Of a DNA stretch of 8,563 bases, positions 5,350 through 8,563 are shown in pieces. Below the pieces are notes generated by a model. It had not been told where the DNA came from. It saw nothing but the letters and a program-made list of their open reading frames with translations, and ran no database searches. Where the stretch lies: positions 1 through 8,563 of the forward strand of contig JAFQDY010000067.1 in NCBI GenBank assembly GCA_017399325.1, in the 5' to 3' direction. Made by a program: the position numbers and the translations under genes. The DNA is from Oscillospiraceae bacterium (GTDB lineage Bacteria > Bacillota > Clostridia > Oscillospirales > Oscillospiraceae). The stretch's first letter is position 1, and each line of letters starts with the position of its first letter.

Positions 5350-6963
5350 TCAGCCCCACAATGCAGAGAGCATAGGGATGACCTGTTTCTTTCGGCTCAT
5401 AACCCCCGGCAGGAACAACGTGTTGTCCTTGGGGGTCACGCCGAAGGCTTGGTGAATGATCTCGTCGTCGCCCACATAGATCAACTGCGAGCCTTCCTTC
5501 AGCACATCGGTGAGCATCAAAATGATCATAGAAAGATCGTCGCTCTTGGCGGACGCCTTCATCAGATCCAGGAATTCTTCCTTCCGTTCCAGCATCTTGT
5601 CGCTGTCCACACAGGTAACTTGGGAGACCGCCAGATTATAGCCTGCGATGTGGAAGTCTTTGTAGTCTGCCCGAAGCAGGTCTTCCACAGTGCGGTGTTC
5701 CAGCGATGCGGAGAAGATCTCCCGACCCAGTTCTTCCAATGACACATTGGCGATCCGGGCCATTCTCTCAGCCGCCCGAATGTCCCGTTCGGTACAGGTG
5801 GGAGATTTGAACATGACCGTATCGGAAATAATGGCCGCGGCCATCATACCCGCCATATTGGCCGAGGGGATCAGGCCCTTATCCTGGAACATAGATGCGA
5901 TGATGGTGTTGGTAGAGCCAACCGGCTCATTGCGCACAGAAATGGGGTTGGCGGTCTGAATGTCCGCCAAGCGGTGGTGGTCAATGATCTCCAGAATCTC
6001 TGCCTCGTCCAATCCGGGTACGGACTGGGCGGCTTCGTTGTGGTCCACCAGAACCACCCGCTTTCTCCGGGGGCGAAGCAAGTGGTAACGGGTCAGAACG
6101 CCCACCACTTTTTCCTGCTCGTCCAGAATGGGATAGCAGTTTTCCCGGAATTTCAGCACCTGTTCCTTAACATCGTCCACCCGGTCTTCCAAGTGGAAGC
6201 AAACCAAATCCGCCGTGCGGCAGATCCGGCCGATGGGGGTGGACTGGAAGATCAGGCGGGCGGCACGGTAGGCATCGTAAGATGTGGAAATGATGCAGGT
6301 TTTTGTTTCCATCTCCCGCAATTCCTCGGGCAGTTCCGCCTGACACAGAACCAGACAGTTTACATTCATTTGAAGCGCCCGTTTCATCATGTCCGGCTGC
6401 TGGCCGCACAAAACGATGGATTCTTTCCGGTTGAACATCAGGTTTTCCCGGCTTTGGGGCAGGGCGATCACCAGTTCGCCGCTTACTGTATCGGTGCTTT
6501 CGCCGGCATCGTTGAGCACTTTGCCCTCCAGCACCGACAGCACATTAAACAGCGGCACCGGCTCTAAAATACTGGAAGACACCAGTTCCATATTGTAACT
6601 GGCCACATTCTCTCTGGAAAGCATACCGAACAGTGTGCCGTCCTCGTTGATCACAGGAAGGGCCGGCAGATTCTTCTGCTGCTGCATATTCCGCCATGCT
6701 CTGCCCACTGTTACGGCGGTGCTTAAAAAGGGCGGGGTATCGAAATCCAGATCTTTGATCTGGGTATACACATTGGTGATCCGCTTTGGCGGCTGAAATC
6801 CGAAGCGGTTCAACACGATGTGGGTCTCGTCGGATACATGTCCCAAACAGGCTGCCTCATACTCTCTATCTCCCACAGCATTGCGCAAAGCCGCATAGGC
6901 CATGGCCGCAACGATGGAGTCAGTATCCGGATTTCGGTGTCCGGTTACATAAATAGGATCCAT
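5350..6963 (-). CDS. ppaC: Manganese-dependent family II inorganic pyrophosphatase with CBS-DRTGG insert
   Basis: This 537-residue cytoplasmic enzyme hydrolyses pyrophosphate to phosphate. The DHH-family active site is intact: GHRNPDTDS at residues 8-16 (ligands H9, D13, D15), LVDHNE at 305-310, IIDHHR at 326-331 and SDTVMFKSPT at 380-389. The DHHA2 domain ends with the substrate-binding SRKKQ at 523-527. About 220 residues (roughly 75-297) are inserted between the first two motifs and fit a CBS, DRTGG, CBS arrangement. In CBS-type pyrophosphatases of clostridia this module binds adenine nucleotides: AMP and ADP inhibit, and diadenosine polyphosphates activate. That regulation is known of the family and inferred here. 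The start is the ATG at 6963 with AAGGAGG 7 bases upstream. The frame stays open to 7152, but that stretch contains the promoter. This is the first gene of the operon with holB and ricT. Confidence 0.95.
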   Translation of the reverse strand: MDPIYVTGHRNPDTDSIVAAMAYAALRNAVGDREYEAACLGHVSDETHIVLNRFGFQPPKRITNVYTQIKDLDFDTPPFLSTAVTVGRAWRNMQQQKNLPALPVINEDGTLFGMLSRENVASYNMELVSSSILEPVPLFNVLSVLEGKVLNDAGESTDTVSGELVIALPQSRENLMFNRKESIVLCGQQPDMMKRALQMNVNCLVLCQAELPEELREMETKTCIISTSYDAYRAARLIFQSTPIGRICRTADLVCFHLEDRVDDVKEQVLKFRENCYPILDEQEKVVGVLTRYHLLRPRRKRVVLVDHNEAAQSVPGLDEAEILEIIDHHRLADIQTANPISVRNEPVGSTNTIIASMFQDKGLIPSANMAGMMAAAIISDTVMFKSPTCTERDIRAAERMARIANVSLEELGREIFSASLEHRTVEDLLRADYKDFHIAGYNLAVSQVTCVDSDKMLERKEEFLDLMKASAKSDDLSMIILMLTDVLKEGSQLIYVGDDEIIHQAFGVTPKDNTLFLPGVMSRKKQVIPMLSALWG

Positions 6964-6997
6964 AGAAAAGCCTCCTTCATCTAGTATCTCACGGTAT

Positions 6998-7026
6998 ATT
7001 ATACCCTTCATAAGCAGAAATAGCAA
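6998..7026 (-). promoter_or_regulatory. Promoter of the ppaC-holB-ricT operon
   Basis: On the minus strand a -35 box TTGCTA (7021-7026) and a perfect -10 box TATAAT (6998-7003) are separated by 17 bases. Transcription should begin near 6991, giving a leader of about 28 bases before the ATG at 6963. It places the start codon downstream of 6990 and so excludes longer versions of the protein. Confidence 0.85.
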
Positions 7027-7036
7027 GTCCTGTTTC

Positions 7037-7066
7037 TTGACAAAACCTTTGGGGAAATGGTAAACT
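7037..7066 (+). promoter_or_regulatory. Promoter of the acyltransferase operon
   Basis: A consensus -35 box TTGACA (7037-7042) and a weaker -10 box TAAACT (7061-7066) are 18 bases apart. The predicted start of transcription is near 7073, about 24 bases before the ATG at 7097. The -35 box is only 10 bases from that of the divergent ppaC promoter. Confidence 0.7.
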
Positions 7067-7096
7067 AATTGCGAGTAAATTTCCCGAGGTAACGCT

Positions 7097-8296
7097 ATGC
7101 AGACAAAAACCAAACGCAAACCCTGGATCCGCCCCCGCCACAATCTGATCATCCGATTGGCGGCTTTGGTGGTGTATCCTTGGACAAAATGGAAATATCA
7201 CATCAAAATTGAAAAATGCCCAGAACTGAAAAAGCGCCAATGCCTGATCGTGATGAACCATCAGACGGCATTCGACCAGTTTTTTGTCAGTTTTGCTATG
7301 TTTCCCCGCCACGCCTATTTTATTGCCTCGGACGATCTGTTCAGCCTCGGCTTTTTGTCCAAACTTTTGGCCTGGGCGGTAGCGCCCATTCCCATCAAAA
7401 AGCAATCCACCGACGCACAGGCGGTGATGAACTGCATCCGGGTGGCCCGTGAGGGCGGCTCTATCGCGTTGGCGCCCGAGGGCAACCGCACTTTTTCCGG
7501 TCTGCCCTGCTACACAAACCCCGCCATTACCGGTCTGATCAAAAAACTGGGTCTGCCTTTGGCCATTTTCCGTATTGAAGACGGCTACGGCATCCACCCC
7601 CGCTGGAGCGATGTTTGCCGAAAAGGCACTATGCGGGCCTATGTGAGCCGCATCATCGAACCGGAAGAATACAAGGATCTGTCCAAAGAAGAACTGTTCG
7701 ACCTGATGCAGAAAGAATTGTTCGTGGACGAGACCAAGACAAAGCAGGTATTCCACCATAAGCGGTTGGCAGAGTACTTGGAGCGGGCTATGTATGTGTG
7801 TCCGGAGTGCGGTCTTTCCACATTCCACAGCGAAAAAGACACCATCACCTGCAAAAAATGCGGCCGGAAGATCCGCTACCTGCCCAACAATCGGCTGGTA
7901 GGTATCGGCTGGGAGTGCCCCTTCCCCTATGTTGCCCAGTGGTATGATTACCAGCAGGATTTCGTGCTGGGGTTGGATCCGGAATCTATGCTTGTGTCCC
8001 CTGCGTATCAGGAAACCGCCGCGCTGTCTTTGGTGGTGCCGAACAAAAAGAAGACTGTGCTGGACGAATCCTGCCGGCTTTCCCTTTACGGTAACCGGGT
8101 GCAGGCCGGGGACTTGACCCTGTTCTACGACGACATCAGTGTGATGACCGTTTTGGGCAAAAACAAACTGAACATCTATCACAAGGACGCCTTGTATCAG
8201 ATCAAGGGCGATGTTCGGTTCAATGCGCTGAAGTATATGAATTTCTTCTACCGCTACAAAAACCGCGGTAGTGACAGCGATTTTCTGGGAATCTGA
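7097..8296 (+). CDS. plsC: PlsC-type lysophospholipid acyltransferase with zinc-ribbon C-terminal extension
   Basis: The first part of this 399-residue protein is a PlsC-family glycerolipid acyltransferase, which transfers an acyl chain to a lysophospholipid such as 1-acyl-glycerol-3-phosphate. The catalytic NHQTAFD motif (residues 54-60, H55 and D60) and the substrate-binding APEGNRT (126-132) are present, followed by the IFRIEDGYG region at 158-166. The usual PlsC domain ends near residue 210. The extension holds a four-cysteine zinc ribbon, CPEC (235-238) and CKKC (252-255). After it comes a segment with alternating strands and a terminal helix (about 315-395), possibly PH/GRAM-like, though I am unsure of that. 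N-terminal hydrophobic residues near 18-30 may hold it at the membrane. GAGGT (7086-7090) is 6 bases before the ATG. A downstream gene follows after 17 bases. The exact acceptor lipid cannot be told from sequence. Confidence 0.88.
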   Translation: MQTKTKRKPWIRPRHNLIIRLAALVVYPWTKWKYHIKIEKCPELKKRQCLIVMNHQTAFDQFFVSFAMFPRHAYFIASDDLFSLGFLSKLLAWAVAPIPIKKQSTDAQAVMNCIRVAREGGSIALAPEGNRTFSGLPCYTNPAITGLIKKLGLPLAIFRIEDGYGIHPRWSDVCRKGTMRAYVSRIIEPEEYKDLSKEELFDLMQKELFVDETKTKQVFHHKRLAEYLERAMYVCPECGLSTFHSEKDTITCKKCGRKIRYLPNNRLVGIGWECPFPYVAQWYDYQQDFVLGLDPESMLVSPAYQETAALSLVVPNKKKTVLDESCRLSLYGNRVQAGDLTLFYDDISVMTVLGKNKLNIYHKDALYQIKGDVRFNALKYMNFFYRYKNRGSDSDFLGI

Positions 8297-8313
8297 CATG
8301 AAGGAGGCCTTTT

Positions 8314-8563
8314 ATGGGTTGGCTGCAAAAAATAACCGGCCAGACCGGTCAGAACAACACCCCCGAACGGAATCCCGACCGGGTGTTCGGTTTTCGGCTT
8401 CTGGCCATCGGCTATATCGGCTACGCGGTTTATAAAGTTTTTGATTCATACTTTTCCGGCGCAGAGGAAGACCCCAAGGTTTGGTGGCTTATAGCCGCCG
8501 GTCTGTTGGCAGTGGGTGATATTGCCTTTGCCATCAGCAGTTATATCAGTTGGAAAAAAGAAA
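8314..8563 (+). CDS. Small hypothetical membrane protein, truncated by the window end
   Basis: An open frame begins at ATG 8314 with a strong AAGGAGG (8301-8307) 6 bases upstream, and runs 83 codons to the window end without a stop. It starts MGWLQKITGQTGQNN, a short polar N-terminus. Two hydrophobic segments follow, about residues 24-43 and 57-78, separated by an acidic loop (GAEEDPK at about 49-55), and then a lysine-rich SWKKE. This looks like a two-helix membrane protein near its C-terminus, although the rest lies outside. It follows the acyltransferase by 17 bases and is probably co-transcribed. I do not recognise the family and assign no function. Confidence 0.75.
   Translation, partial: MGWLQKITGQTGQNNTPERNPDRVFGFRLLAIGYIGYAVYKVFDSYFSGAEEDPKVWWLIAAGLLAVGDIAFAISSYISWKKE

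Noticed and set aside
5974..6567. 197-codon open frame on the plus strand opposite the pyrophosphatase
   Set aside because: Antisense to the DHH and CBS coding region, with no recognisable domain and no start signal.
6964..7152. 63-residue N-terminal extension of the pyrophosphatase
   Set aside because: The stretch contains the operon promoter, and the family normally begins a few residues before the GHRNPDTDS motif, as it does from the ATG at 6963.
6989..8299. 436-codon open frame on the minus strand opposite the acyltransferase
   Set aside because: It is antisense to a gene with clear PlsC and zinc-ribbon motifs, overlaps both promoters, and its translation has no family pattern. It results from codon bias on the opposite strand.
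8343..8397. Short inverted arms AACACCC and GGGTGTT inside the last gene
   Set aside because: They lie within a well-supported coding frame, and a 7-bp match at this distance is easily due to chance.

Overview
The window looks like ordinary chromosome from a low-to-moderate GC Firmicute, most likely an anaerobic gut-type Clostridia (Oscillospiraceae/Ruminococcaceae-like). This rests on clean AAAGGAG/AAGGAGG ribosome binding sites, consensus SigA-type promoters, the family II pyrophosphatase with inserted CBS-DRTGG domains, and the neighbouring holB and ricT (yaaT) genes. The taxon is an inference; there is no rRNA or tRNA gene in the window to confirm it.

Layout from left to right. At 1-30 a perfect 10-bp hairpin terminator sits at the window edge. 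At 33-1159 (minus) two half-size chromate-transporter (CHR family) genes overlap by 4 bases. At 1185-1259 two divergent promoters share an intergenic stretch with a 12-bp palindrome between their -35 boxes. At 1280-2818 (plus) there is a tcdA (ct6A tRNA modification enzyme) and MscS-type channel operon. At 2819-3137 there is a gene-poor stretch with a bidirectional terminator, a 37-bp inverted repeat whose copies sit just after the stop codons of the two converging genes, and a foldable element carrying a possible 27-residue ORF. At 3138-6963 (minus) there is a three-gene operon, transcribed in the order CBS-type pyrophosphatase, holB, ricT. At 6998-7066 a second divergent promoter pair lies. 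At 7097-8563 (plus) a PlsC-type acyltransferase with an unusual zinc-ribbon C-terminal extension is followed by a small two-helix membrane protein cut off by the window end.

The genes are mainly housekeeping: tRNA modification, osmotic protection, clamp loading in replication, mRNA processing, pyrophosphate removal and phospholipid synthesis. The chromate-transporter pair is the only obvious accessory function. The pyrophosphatase-holB-ricT operon combines removal of a product of DNA and RNA synthesis, a clamp-loader subunit and an RNase Y partner, but any functional coupling is inference.

I found no CRISPR array, transposase, phage gene, toxin-antitoxin or defence system. The least explained part is 2819-3137. 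The repeat there ends in a Shine-Dalgarno-like sequence directly before a start codon in both copies, so it is the best candidate for something undescribed. I cannot tell from one window whether it is a dispersed repeat (MITE-like), a structured 3' UTR or a leader for a small peptide.
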